From the NCBI GenBank assembly GCA_973895155.1, contig OZ316899.1, positions 6,076,001-6,140,000 of the forward strand: 64,000 nucleotides of DNA, read 5' to 3'. The stretch comes from Marsupella aquatica. Its lineage: Eukaryota; Marchantiophyta. The position numbers and the translations under genes are program-made. This document shows positions 44,993-56,800 of this stretch, one piece after another; the stretch's first letter is position 1; each line of letters starts with the position of its first letter. The notes under the pieces are model-generated. The model saw only the letters and a list, made by a program, of their open reading frames with translations. It did not search any database and was not told the DNA's origin.

Positions 44993-45650
44993 GGGACACT
45001 AAAGTCAGTGGGTGTCCCCCAACTACAGAATGGGCTACAGAACTATCATCACACAAATTGAACAGAATCTCATCAAAATCAACCTCATCCCCATCCTCAT
45101 CATCATTTGTAGGCGAGTTTGTAGGACAACAGATTGCAGGCCACCCAAGAGGCAATCCAGCTCGCCAAAATATTTGTTGCAGGAAGTGTGTTGGTACAAC
45201 ACTAGTCATCAAATTGGAATCCAAACCAGGAACAATTTTAAAGAACCCCTCTAGTCTCGCCTCCATTGGGGCCTCCACACCTGTCACTTCTAATACACGA
45301 ACCTCATCTGAGACAACATGTTCACCTCCACACCCATGAACTGGACTCCCGATTGGGCTAAGAAGAAGCCCACAGGATCCATTTGTCTGCACGTCATTCT
45401 CCATGTTGCTCCATTTTGCTTCATCATCAATCCTATGCAATTCAGGATCCTTTGTTGTTGCCACTTGACTTAGAATTGAATTCACAGGCCCGACCACAGG
45501 CTCCAAGCAATTATTGCAAGTAGCAATCATGTACCTGTTAGAAGCCATTCTAGCACGCAAATCAAACTGATCCAATAGTAGACCAAGGAAGCACGTATCA
45601 ATAGCAGTAGGAATATCAGAGTTTGAATTACAAGTACAATCGCCATACAT
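44993..45650 (-). CDS. Accessory protein, downstream exon or second ORF, unrecognised
   Basis: The minus-strand frame starts MYGDCTCNSN and runs to about 44993, where a CAA|GTGAGT donor-like site ends it. It shares frame with the accessory ORF upstream (47003-45772), and an AG acceptor lies near 45655, so it may be a later exon of the same gene. Visible features are two Cys pairs (CTC, CNNC), a Gly/Val-rich middle and a strongly acidic stretch (DDEDGDEVDFDE). No family recognised. Between 44646 and 44992 I see only possible intron and 3' sequence. Confidence 0.4.
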
Positions 45651-45771
45651 ACTACACTACATTTAAAAATTGGTATCCTACCAATACAAAGTTGTAGCAA
45701 GCTCAAACTAAGTATGTAACCATCAGATGATACACACTTTGGTGTAGCCTTACCCAAATGATGATAATTAC

Positions 45772-47003
45772 ACAATCTTGCTTGTGACAAAATTGTCCAG
45801 AGTAGTTACATCATCTGGATGCAACTTGAAGACTGTTGGGTACAGTGGATCAACTGTAAAATGCACTGTTGATATCACACAATCCAGGTCAATGGACTAT
45901 GGATCTACCATATTGTAGGCAAATTTGTGCTTACTGCTCCCAATCGGAGTAAACCAATTGAAAACCACTTGACAACAGTCTTCAGCACTAGGCCTATCAA
46001 GCAAATCTAATGCTTCCCTAGACCTGGCTAAATTATTTCCATATTTTCTATGGATGCTTTGCACTCTCCCAATCCACCAGACATACTTTCCCCCATAAAT
46101 AGAAGAAACCTGTACAGGTTCACCTCTTGGCCTCTTTGATGTTTGACTGCTTGGCTCTGCCAACCTCTTTCCTTTTCCCTTCCCTTTATTACTTTGTGAT
46201 AACGCCACTGTGTTCCTGGTGGTCCTAGTCACCTGCTCACTTTCATCAAGAAAAAACACTCCACAGTCACTGCCTACTGTCATGAACATAGTTTGAACAC
46301 CTTCCCGAATGTTTGGTTTGTCCACTAAATTGTTGAAGTAAATACTTTGTCGTACACGGGTCAAGCGATCCTTACTAAGAAGAGGGTTCCTAACTAATTG
46401 ACTAACCAATGTGCTCTTGTAGATCTGTCGATCTTGGTAACTTACAGTTGGTTTCACATCCTTTCTTGGTGCCCCATACAACAGGTCAGAATGCAGAATG
46501 TTCATAGTAGCGGACACTTGAGCGCACGCTATCTCTATGTCCTCACCAGTGAAGACCTCAGGAATAGCCTCCTCTTCAACAGGAGCAGAAGCTGATTCAC
46601 CTTCTTGCGCAACTACTACACCCTCTTTCACAACAGCAGCGGATGATTCACCTTCATTTGCAACCACTACACCCAATCTTGGACGCAAAGAATCATCCAA
46701 AGAAGATACCAAAGTATCCACATTGATATCACACCATCCACCAAACTTTACCCCTTTTGCTTCAATCTTCCAAGGCGTTTTCCACCAGACCTGGTCCCTG
46801 CAAGATGTGGAGGGATTCATCTCTAACTCAATTGCAGCACCTTGGGCCAATACAAAGCCCTCCTGTAGAGGTTTCACGATTTCTGCATTACTCTCAATTC
46901 CAGTATAATCACTACTACATATTGGCCCCTTTTGCGAAGCTTTTTTTTTACGTCGGGATGGTCTTGCGATGTCATCGACTTCAGATATTTTGTGATCAAA
47001 CAC
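45772..47003 (-). CDS. Accessory protein of the CACTA region, unrecognised
   Basis: The frame starts MFDHKISEVDD, followed by a basic patch (RRKKKASQKG). The middle is Glu/Val/Ala-rich, then a predicted ordered region (SATMNILHSDLLYG, KSTLVSQLVRNPLLSKDR, TMFMTVGSDCGVFFLDE) and a basic NLS-like run (KGKGKGKRLAEPSSQTSKRPRG). The C-terminal YGGKYVWWIGRVQSIHRKYGN segment is reminiscent of chromatin-reader folds, but I cannot assign it. One TAG at 45897-45899 interrupts the frame, which then continues SIDLDCVISTVHF to TAA at 45772. It lies downstream of tnp2 on the same strand, where En/Spm elements commonly carry a second gene. Function unknown. Confidence 0.5.
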
Positions 47004-47290
47004 GCATCACAATAAACCATGCTCAAAGGTTCGCAACATAGTGTTGCGAAGCTAAATACCTCGCAATTTGTTTGAGATTGGATTGAATTCGCAACTCTTT
47101 CAGATACTATTTGTCTCGCAAAGTATTTGTGGATCCGCGACCATCGCGACTGCATTTGGATCTCTTTTGTTTCATAATTTAGCGATAATAATGTACTCAA
47201 ATATATCTTGTGAACCTATTAGCTTCGCACAATATTGTGAAGTATAAATAGTTGCAAGTTACCGAAGCCAGTTGATTCGCAAAGTTGAGA
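46930..47290. repeat. Cluster I of TTCGCAA-type motifs
   Basis: Repeated TTCGCAA, CTCGCAA and TTGCGAA words occur in both orientations between tnp2 and the accessory gene. They include a perfect inverted pair TTCGCAACA-TAG-TGTTGCGAA (about 47029-47049) and a near-palindrome CTTCGCACAATATTGTGAAG (about 47222-47241). Clustered short motifs of this kind are typical of the subterminal regions of CACTA elements, where the element's DNA-binding protein attaches. Here the cluster is internal, possibly a promoter or a relic end. Confidence 0.6.
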
Positions 47291-47664
47291 ACCCATTGGC
47301 ATCACAATTACCGATGGTGTGTTATTCACAAAGTGTTCAGAAGTTGCTTCTTGACAAGCTTGAAAATGTTTTGCAAAGAGAGTTGTTTGAAAAGTTTGTA
47401 GAATGGAAATGTTTGAGAGAGTTTCTTTACAAGATGGAGAATGCATGTGTTTAGGTTACAGCTAGGGTTTTCAAAAAGGTGGCATGCATGAGGATAGCTT
47501 TGGAAACGGCTAGGGTTGCATATATAACAGTGAGATGAAATTTCAAAGTCCAATTAAGTGTTTGTAAAACAAAAGAAGAAAATTAATATGTTAATATAAA
47601 TAAAACCATGATAGTTAGTTTAGGGTCAAATTCTGGGCCCACAACAAGTTTTACTACTAGTGCA

Positions 47665-50600
47665 TCAAACCTGGTCCTCATCCTCTCCTCCATTTGACAC
47701 AATAATAACGTCAGGTTTTTCCGAGATAATGGAACGGGACCATGGCACATACGGTATAACAACTGACCACTCTGGGTCTGGTGGGTACGGAATATAGAAA
47801 CACTACTCAAGGTGACTTGGGAATGTAAATGGTTCAGATGTTTGCCAATGAGATGGTTGAAAGCTAGTTGCTGATGTCTTCAATCGAGTAAACCCACACT
47901 CATCAAGAAGTACCGTGCGATTATCACCAACCAGGTGAATTTTGAACCACTTACACTTGAAGACATACTCTTCAAATTTGGAATCGGCATCATAGGATAT
48001 GATCAAGATCTCCTCAATCTTCCCATAATGAGGCACCACATCTCTGATCACATTAGTGTCATGACAGCTACTTTGTGAATCTTCATGAACTGCCCTTGAA
48101 CTCCACAATCAAAAGTTCTTCCCCTCTTCTCATCAAGGTCAGAAATCCTAAAATGCCTCCCTTGTGTCCACATTGCTGTTCTGGTCTGAACAAGTCTTAA
48201 AGGACCATGAACAATTGTTTGAACCTCAGGAGTCATATCTGGAAAATGTGATACATTCTCACCTTGGGCCACCATAGCATCCAACTGAAGTACTTTCTCC
48301 TTCATATACTCAAGGAACTTTGGAAAGATCCTTGGGCGACGACTCTCCCTCTTTGCATCCTCATGAAACTCTCTCCAATCTTCCATCACATTGTTGTTAC
48401 TCAACATGAAAGTACTAACCTGTGTCAACTCCGTTGCGGTTAGTAAGCGTGTTTTTTTTGCACCTGTTAAACGGTCCTCCTCCACTTCCCTCTCTTCCAT
48501 CCAAGTGCGTGGACAACTAGGATCAATGGTAGCTAAGATGTTACTACAATAAAACATACTCTCAGCTGCCAAGTATCCAGTTGCCATGCTCCCCTCCACT
48601 CGTGCACGGTTCCGTACATAAGCCTTTAACACGGCCATATACCTTTCCAGCCAATACATCCACCTACAATGCACTGGACCGGCAATGGCAACCTCCCTCA
48701 CAAGATGAACGAGAAGATGCACTTGACAGTCAAAGAAGGAAGGAGGGAGGGCCTTCTCCAACTTGCATACCACCTCTGCTGCCAATACCTCCATCCGTGG
48801 TATCTCTTCTTCATATATTTCCTTTGAGCATATCCATCTCAACAAAGTGCCCAGTGACCAAAGGGCGTCTTGCACTTCTTCACTCCCCAAACCTATGATT
48901 GCCACAGGAAGTATATGTTGTAGTAAACGATGATAGTCATGTGTCTTGAGATACATTGGCCATTTATGACTGTCCTCCATCCCAAAAGCCTTACGTAGAT
49001 TGGCACCATAGCCTGTAGGAAACCGCATCTGCCCTATGCGTTGTCGAAACTCTCTTCTTTCACCAACACTCAAAACCCATGGAGCTGAAGGACGATATTC
49101 CATCCCTGTGGATTCATCAACTGTTATCCATACATCTGGATGTCGTTCTAGATCCTAGCATGCCTCCCTAAAATTAATGTTCTTTTCCCCATAAAAGTGC
49201 TTGATCAAAGCCTTCCCAACATTTCCCTCTATATGCATGGGGTCTAACAAGTGATGAATCTTCAACTCAGGCCAATAGGGCAAAGTGACCAGTATACTCT
49301 ACCTTGTCAATCCACTACCATCAAATCCCATGGCATCTTCAGGGTCTGCCACCCTATCAGCTATGGATTTCCAATACAAAAATGTTGTGCGGTCAGGTAT
49401 CTCACGCTCATCACCATTGATCATGTCAAAGTCTGAAAACAAAAGGGGGTCAGACCTCATGTGATGCCCAAGTGGAAGAAACTTGGTATGACCAAGGTAG
49501 ATTATCTTGTGCAGCCATTTTGAGTACTTGGCCATATCGTGAAGGCTTGGACCACAAGTGGAGCATGCCTTGTACCCTTGAGTTTGGAACCCAGAAACAA
49601 ACCCAAACCCTGCTCACAAAATAACATTCTCAATTAGAGTCAAAGGAATTGAAAAGTTCATGTACATAGAATTAAAGAGGGACTTCCTTCCAAACAAACT
49701 TGATCTCCAATACATGAAAAAAATACAAATCCATACCACTCACCTGGATAGTCATGCATGGTCCACATAATGATTCCCTTCAATTGGAAGACACGTGGTA
49801 ACCCTCCTGTAGTTGTCCAACCATCATATGCCCATACACCCCCCCATAATTTATGGAGTTCCCCAACCAAGAGTGCCAAGTAGGTGTCCATGTTTTTTAC
49901 CTTAGATGGACCTGGGATAATCAATGATAGCAATAAGAATCCCTTTTTCATGGACAACCATGGGGGAAGGTTGTAATTCATAACAACCACCGGCCAAACC
50001 AAAGTAGGGCGCCCTTTCCCTCCAAGGGAGTGTGGGCTCACCCCATCTGATGCCAACCCCAACCTCACATGATGAGGGTCACGTGCAAACTTTGGCCATT
50101 GTGACTCCACATGCTTGTGAGCAGGGGAATCAACTGGCAACCGCATGACACCGGCCTCTGATCGATGTGTCTTATGCCATACCATCAATTCTGCCAAGTC
50201 AGAACATCGGTACATGTGCAACAATCGAGGAATAATAGGAAACCAACGAACAACTTTTCTAGGCACCTTTGAGGTCAACATGTTGGTTTCATATCGAGGC
50301 TCTTGACAAATTGGACACTCAGTTGCGCTGGCATTGGTCTCATGATAGAGAATGCAGTCATTCACACAAGCATAAATGATATGGTATTCCATGCCAATGG
50401 ATGATAGAACCCTCTTTGCCTCCTTCCAAGTTCCTGGCAACACATTTTCACTGGGTAACAAGAGATCATGGCAAATTGCAAACAAATCCGATAGTAGCGC
50501 ATTGCTTGCCTTGTGTTTTGCCTGAAGATTCATCAATGCCAAGATGGCAGATAGTCTATTCAAACGAGCACCCCCATAAATAGGTGTTCTAGCATGTGCC

Positions 50601-50929
50601 TCAGCTTCTTCCCATTGTTTTTGTCCTTCAGGTGTACATTGAGGCCTTGGATCATGTGCAACATTTGGTGGAGGATCTCCTTCATTGGGTGGGACACCTC
50701 CTTCACCACCAATGTCTACACCAAACCAATCTGTCATGAAGTCATCCATGGCTGACTCTTGGTCTTGCATGACCTCATAATCTGTCCAAGGTGCCCCTTC
50801 ATCTGGACTGTCATTATCATTGTCACTTGATGAGGAATCTGCTGATGATGTTTCCCCGTCTTGTGGCAAGCCCATTTCTTGATATGTAGCTCTCAACCTC
50901 CTTGGCAACATATCTTGACTAGGCCGCAC
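47665..50929 (-). pseudogene. En/Spm (CACTA) tnp2-type transposase
   Basis: Exon 1 (50929 to about 49744) carries an acidic N-terminus and the transposase core signature: SSIGMEYHIIYACVNDCILY, CPICQEPRY, KVPRKVVRWFPIIPRL, LGLASDGVSPHS, YNLPPWLSMKKGFLLLSLIIPGP. It ends at CAG|GTGAGT. The acceptor GAGCAG|GG near 49615 opens exon 2 (GYKACSTCG, GHTKFLPLGHHMR, LPYWPELKIHHLLDPMHIEGNVGKALI). The DUF4218-like region is 49103-48100 (LKTHDYHRLLQHILPVAI, SFFDCQVHLLVHLV, YMYWLERYMAVLK-like). A DUF4216-like end follows (VFKCKWFKIH, VFYIPYPPDPEWSVVI) to 47665. Stops near 49300, 49155 and 47811 and a frame change near 48105 disable it. Confidence 0.88.
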
Positions 50930-51082
50930 ATTCTATAGACAATACAATAAAGCATTCACAATGAAATTAACTCCAAATATAGTAGTGCTCGAAACATATT
51001 ATTAACAATATAAAAAGAACATGTCATTACAAAACATACATTCACATACGATGAACGTATAATACATGTCCCTAAAGTAATC

Positions 51083-52243
51083 CTAATCCCATTCATAATG
51101 TGTAAACAACTCCTCTCCAGCCAGAATGGTCCTATTAGCTACAACTAGACAATGGTCATGATGATATCTCTGCCCATAAGGGGCTGGAGGGGGACCATCA
51201 ACAAAAACCCATTCACAGTTTTTCCTACGCTTAGGTCGGGTCCCCACAGTACTGTTGATGAAACCGGCAATATTCCCACTACGGATGGGATCACCATCAA
51301 TTATACGCTGGTCACAATACTTTCTGGTGCAACCATCAAAAGTATCCATGTCCAATGCATAAGTCTTCCACTCAGGGTGTTGAACAAGGATCATGTTCCA
51401 ATGTCTCCTCTTGTAAATGGGTCCACCATACGGGAACAACGTTGGTCCATCCAAAGAGCGCCCTTTTCCACCCATATCATCCACAATAATATCCTGAAAG
51501 AGAAAATCCCATACCCATGCCTCTCCCCTAGGGCCGAACTCTTGACAACCCAACGTCTTCCCCAAACTTCTATCTCCTCACCATAGGTTATATCACATGG
51601 CAAACCAAGGCACTCCGGATTCCAATCCTTTATGATAGGAACACATTTCCCTGTGAAGGTACAAGGGCCCCATCTACCATCAACCCTACAAGTGTACTGA
51701 TCCACTTCCCCTCTAGGCTATCTTTTTGAATTTTTTTTCCCTCTTGTAACAATACCGTCACCCTAAATTGTCCCAACACTACCTTGCCCTGCTGCCACTA
51801 AACGAAAAGCTTGTGAAAGTGCCAAGCCTATAGCATCTAGAACTCCTTGTGAGAGAACATAGGGTGTTGGTGTAGTGGGTGTAGGCCTACTGGATACCTA
51901 TAGGAAGAAATGGAACCAAGTGAGTGTGATGAACCTCCCAAATTTTATTTTATGCTACCTAGCAAGATTTACAAAATAAAATGGAAATCACAATAAGTTT
52001 ACAACTCACCATACGGGATGAAGAAGCTCCCGGTGTAAGATCTCGATGTTGGCCATATTGAGCAATGTGCTCCACACATACATATGACTTTTGGACAACC
52101 ATCCCCACACATTTTTTACAACCACAAAGTTGGCGTGGTGGACCACTAGGTCGACGTACGGTTGGTTCAGACTGAGGAGGAGGACGACTTTCTTCATCGG
52201 AAGAGGAATCTGATGTGGTGGAAGTTGTAGAGGATGAAGACAT
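51083..52243 (-). CDS. SET-domain protein beside the CACTA transposase
   Basis: Exon 1 (52243-52010) encodes a Ser-rich start and a Cys-rich motif (CGCKKCVG, CVEHIAQYG), and ends at ATG|GTGAGT. A second exon begins near 51895. Reading on: YTCRVDGRWG, then a SET-like start (VVKSSALGERHGYGIFSF), then in the next frame QDIIVDD, a YGGPIYKRRHW insert, GNIAGFINS, NCEWVFVDG, and the SET end VVANRTILAGEELFTHYEWD at 51083. SET domains transfer methyl groups from S-adenosylmethionine to lysine. The usual NHSC box is only partly kept (FINST), and no post-SET cysteines are seen. A one-base frame change near 51520 and an in-frame stop near 51768 suggest damage or unrecognised splicing. It lies 153 bp upstream of tnp2, same strand. 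Confidence 0.6.
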
Positions 52244-52673
52244 CTGACAAGTATAGCAATTGGAAGGCGATTAGTAAAAACTTCACCAAAACCATCATTG
52301 ATAATCCCTACCTAAACATATTAAAAAGAATTGACAGAAAAATACCTTTATGAGACCCGGGCTTAGCAATGCCTTGACGGATCTTGTGGCTCAAATTTCA
52401 TGAACCAAATCTGGAAGGAGGGGAAAATCTGCCAATATACAATGAATTAGGCCATGCCTTATGGTGAACCAGAAAAAAAGGATGATAGATTGTAACCCTC
52501 CATATTTACAACAATGACTAGAAATGCATGAGAAAACGTTATACCTTTCAGATGCCCGGGCTCTCACAAGGCATTATCATGCATTAGCCAAAACTTTAAA
52601 AAACATGGGGAAGTGCCCTACAACACCAAAGAGTTTTCCACTCCATGTTAATGAGATAGAGAAAGAAATATAA
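52244..52673 (-). other. Upstream region of the SET gene
   Basis: AT-rich, with no supported ORF. Possible 5' exon or promoter of the SET gene. Two similar stretches (GAGACCCGGGCTTAGCAATGCCTTG near 52352, and AGATGCCCGGGCTCTCACAAGGCATT near 52551) hint at a short diverged duplication. Confidence 0.35.
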
Positions 52674-53111
52674 GTAACCCAAACCCTACCCTAAACCCAA
52701 ACCATGAAATGAAACCTTCATTAAAACCTAACCCAAATCCCTCAATCACCCTAAACCCTTACCCTCACCCTAACCAATACCCAAATCCCTCATTAAAAAT
52801 TCAAACCTTTACCCTAAACCCAAACCCCTACCCTAAACCCAAACCATGAAATGAAACCCTTCATTAAAACCTAACCCAAATCCCTCAATCACCCTAAACC
52901 CTTACCCTTATCCTAACCAATACCCAAAACCCTCATTAAAACTTCAAACCTTTACCCTAAACCCAAACCCCTACCCTAAACCCAAACCATGAAATGAAAC
53001 CCTTCATTAAAACCTAACCAAAATCCCTCAAGCACCCTAAACCCTTACCCTTATCCTAACCAATACCCAAATCCCTCATTAAAAATTCAAACCTTTACCC
53101 TAAACCCAACC
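52674..53111 (+). repeat. 143-bp tandem repeat with CCCTAAA-type motifs, about three copies
   Basis: The ACCATGAAATGAAAC word recurs at 52701, 52843 and 52986, a period of 142-143 bp. Each unit contains several CCCTAAAC or CCCTTAC runs, degenerate forms of the plant telomere heptamer (CCCTAAA). Units differ by few bases. The reading is interstitial or transposon-internal satellite, since true telomeres would be perfect short heptamers. Confidence 0.85.
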
Positions 53112-53543
53112 CAAATCCCCCAATTACATATAAAACCCTTACCCTATCTATACCTTACTTTACCTATATAGGCCAACCCCCACCCCTATAGTTATTCTAA
53201 ACTTCACCCTAACCCCTAAATTGAGGCCCTTTTTTAAAACTTAAGCAAAAATTGTACCCCCTCAATTAGAACCAAATCCAACCCTATATCATGTTACACC
53301 CCAACCCAAACACTTACATTAGAAACCCAACCCCTTTAAAAAAACCACAATTAAACCCCCCAACTAAAAACCAAACCCAATCCCTTTAAAAAACAACCAC
53401 AATTCAACCCCTCAACTAAACCCAAACCCAACCCCTGTAATTACTCACAACCTAATGCAAACCTCTACCTTGAACCCTAAGCCAAACCCATTAATTTAAA
53501 CCCTAAGCCAAACCCATTAATTTAATTCAACCCTTTTATTCCA
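53112..53543 (+). repeat. C/A-rich telomere-like low-complexity tract
   Basis: The tract continues the style of the tandem repeat without a clear period, with many AACCC, ACCCAA and CCCTAA words and almost no G. It extends past the LINE insertion to about 60640 (60494-60640). No gene. Confidence 0.6.
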
Positions 53544-53822
53544 ACCTAACCCAAGTTTTCCTTGGAATGGGAACATTTTTATAATTTTTGGTTCCCCCGT
53601 GAAAAGCCCCACGGGGAGGGCAAACAGACAGACCAGAAGGCCAGACCAAGCGACATAAAACAAAGCCGAACACACAGCGCACAGGCACACATCACCAGCG
53701 CATATCCCACAGCCCCCCGACCACCAAACAGTGGAAAAGGGAAAATCAATCACCAACACAAGCCCAAGCCCAACATAAGAGGGCATCCAACAGTCAGATC
53801 ATCCAGGAAGCCACGGTCCCCC

Positions 53823-56800
53823 TCAAGCAAAAGAATTGACAGCAATGCTGCCACTGCCTAGCCAAACCCTACGCAGGTCATCCATCCATGCCTTTGCCCG
53901 AATCAGGCAGGTGCACTTCCTGCCCGGGGGGCAGCGCCGACTAACAGCAAAAGCGTTCTCCGCTGCCTCATTCAGAACAAGTCCCAAGTCAAACACCCGT
54001 CTCCCCCCCACCTGAAACATGTGAGTGTTCCTTCCCGTCCAGAGTCGCCACAGAATATGGTGCAAGACGAAGATCCGGGCCACTTGCACAGGCTCCTTCC
54101 CGCAGGCCGCCTCTAAAAGAGCCATCAGACCTCGTCCCATTGGCAAGCCTAGAATCTGCAACGAATCCTGACAGAGTAGCCAGCAACGGACCGCATGTGT
54201 ACAGTGGAAGAACACGTGGGGGATCGTCTCCAGCCATCCTTTGCAAAGCTTGCAATCTCCATTACTCACCTCCATTCTGAGCGCACGTGCCCCAGTGAAA
54301 AGGCCCCCTACAATAATCCTCCACACAAAGGTCTTGCCTCTAATCGGAAGATCAGACCCCCAAAGCTTAGCCCAACACATATTCCAGCGCATCTCAGGCC
54401 AGGACAGTGACCAGATCCGATTGAGGCGGTCATGGGATGCAGTCTTAGGCCTTAAGAAATCATACACTCTACAATTCTCGATTCTGAAGTCCTTCAGCGG
54501 CTCCGGTCTGTCTGTCCATCTCCACTGCTTGGCATACAAGTAGTATTCAGATCGGCAATTGTCTGCCCGCCAAAGGCACTCCAAGAACGAACGAGCCATC
54601 GTTCGATGCTCATCAGAAAAGCCACGCATATTGTGCCATCGTAGCGGTAGGTCCTTCCAACATCCATCCTCCGTCGACCATCCATCACCAATAGACCTCA
54701 ATCCCAGCCTGCCACAAATCGCAGCAATCTCTACGAGGGCTTTATTTGGAAGGGAATTGAAGCCCACCATACACCTGAGGGTATCCATGATGCTCCACCG
54801 GGAAGGCGGCCCCGTCCGTCCAGGATCGAAGAATAAGTGGGCTCTCACTAGCTCCCAGCTTCTCCAGAGACCTGTCGTGTAGGGGAGCCCACTAAATGAA
54901 CGAGGCGTGCACAGTAGCAGCCGGTCCTGGAAGGAGTATCCATTTTGCCTAATAATTTTGTAGTTCGTCCACCCCATCAATTTCAGGTTGGCTGCCAACA
55001 TCCTAGACCATTCCGTCTCAGGCGCGTTAAGTGCCTTAGTGAACCATTGAGAGAGTAATGCATCAGAGTGACTACGGAAGTCCCGGAATCCCAGCCCCCC
55101 TTCCACACGTGGCAAAGCCATCCGATCCCAGGCCACCAGGGGGACCTTCCGTCCTCCAGTGGCATTATATCCCCATAAAACTCCCTGCTCAGAGCAATCA
55201 TCTTCTTCGCCAGGCCTACAGATGCCTTGCAATACATTACATGGTAGATCGGGATAGCAAGTAGTACCTGTTTGACCAGTAGTGAACGGCCAGTAAAAGA
55301 AAGAAGTTTGTTGGACCAAACAGAAAGTCTGGCACAAATCTTATCCAAACAGAATTTGTGCAGTTGTTCCGTGCTCAAACTCTCCCCAAAAGGTGCCCCC
55401 AGGTATTTCTGTATCTCACCTCTTCGGCTGATAAGGCAGCCTGTGTTGTTCAGCCACTCTGGGATCCTTTCCAATGCCAATGGGATCACAACGGATTTCT
55501 TCAGATTCAGTCGCGCCCCACTAGCCATCTCATAGCATTCTAGAGCAGTGGTTGCTTCCTCAAAGGCACGCTCTGTGGCCGGGATAAACATCCCAACATC
55601 ATCCGCAAACAGTCTATAGCAGATAGTGAATCCAGGGGTGATCTGCAGTCCACAAAGTCGGCCCTCCGCCATCTCAGTATCGAGAAAGTCCATAAGAGGT
55701 TGCGTGGAGATGACAAACAACAATGGTGACAGTGGACAGCCCTGTCTTACCCCTCGTTTAAGCTCAAATGTGTTTGATAGTAATCCGTTCACCAAGGCCC
55801 TGGAAGATGCCTGTGCTAGCAGGGCCCTGACCAGCATAGTGAAGCGTCCGCTGATGCCCAGTAGGTGCATGCATTCCCATAAGTAGTCATGTGAAACACG
55901 GTCAAAGGCCTTCTCGAAATCCAGTTTTAGGAACAATGCCTCTCTCCTCTTGTTGTGCACCCAGTCACATGTAAGCCAGGCTAAGGAAATATTTTCAAGA
56001 ATGTGTCTTCCAGGTATAAATCCAGTCTGTTGCGGGCTAATAATCATGTGTAGAATCGGTTTGAGTCGTATAGCGAGGATCTTGGCAATGAGCTTGTATA
56101 TAGTATTTAACATTGTCAAAGGGCGCCAGTCCCTTAAAAACCGTTTATCAGGTTTCTTGGGTATGAACTTCACAATTCCTTCACAGATTCCAACGTCCAA
56201 AGCCCCCGTAAGCCAGAACTCCTGTATCATATCCACCAGATCTTGCCCGAGAAACTCCCAGCATGCTCTGTAGACCTCAGCTGTCATGCCATCCGGTCCC
56301 GGCGTTTTATCACAAGGCAGGAGCCACAGCACCTCCTTCACCTCCTGGTATGACGGGAGTCTCTCCATCCTCAAATTCTCCGCTCCAGAGAGTGCAAACC
56401 TCGTGTTGCCAAGCAGTCTGTCTCTAGCCACACGAACCTCTTCCAACTCCGCTTCCAATCGCGGCTCAGGCGAGTATAATGTTTGGCAGAACCTTTCTAC
56501 CTCCTTCAGGATTTCTCCAGGGTCAGCTACTGTACTCCCGTCCTCCCTATTCAGGGAAGGCATGGACTCACGAGATCGCTTAGCCCTCACTGTAGCAAAG
56601 AAAAACTTTGTTGACTCGTCTCCTTCACTTAACCACTTAATTCTGGCTAGCCGTCGTCCTCTGTGTGCTTCCTCCAACTCTGAAGCATGTAGAGTGTCTT
56701 CCGCGTCCATGAACTCTGCAATGTCTCCCTCTGAATGGTGTTCTATAATGGCCATCTTAAGAACTCGCAACTGAGCTCGCTGAGCTGCCATCTCCATCTC

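Noticed and set aside
52674-53543. True telomere
   Set aside because: Motifs are degenerate and embedded in a 143-bp unit, with genes and transposons on both sides.
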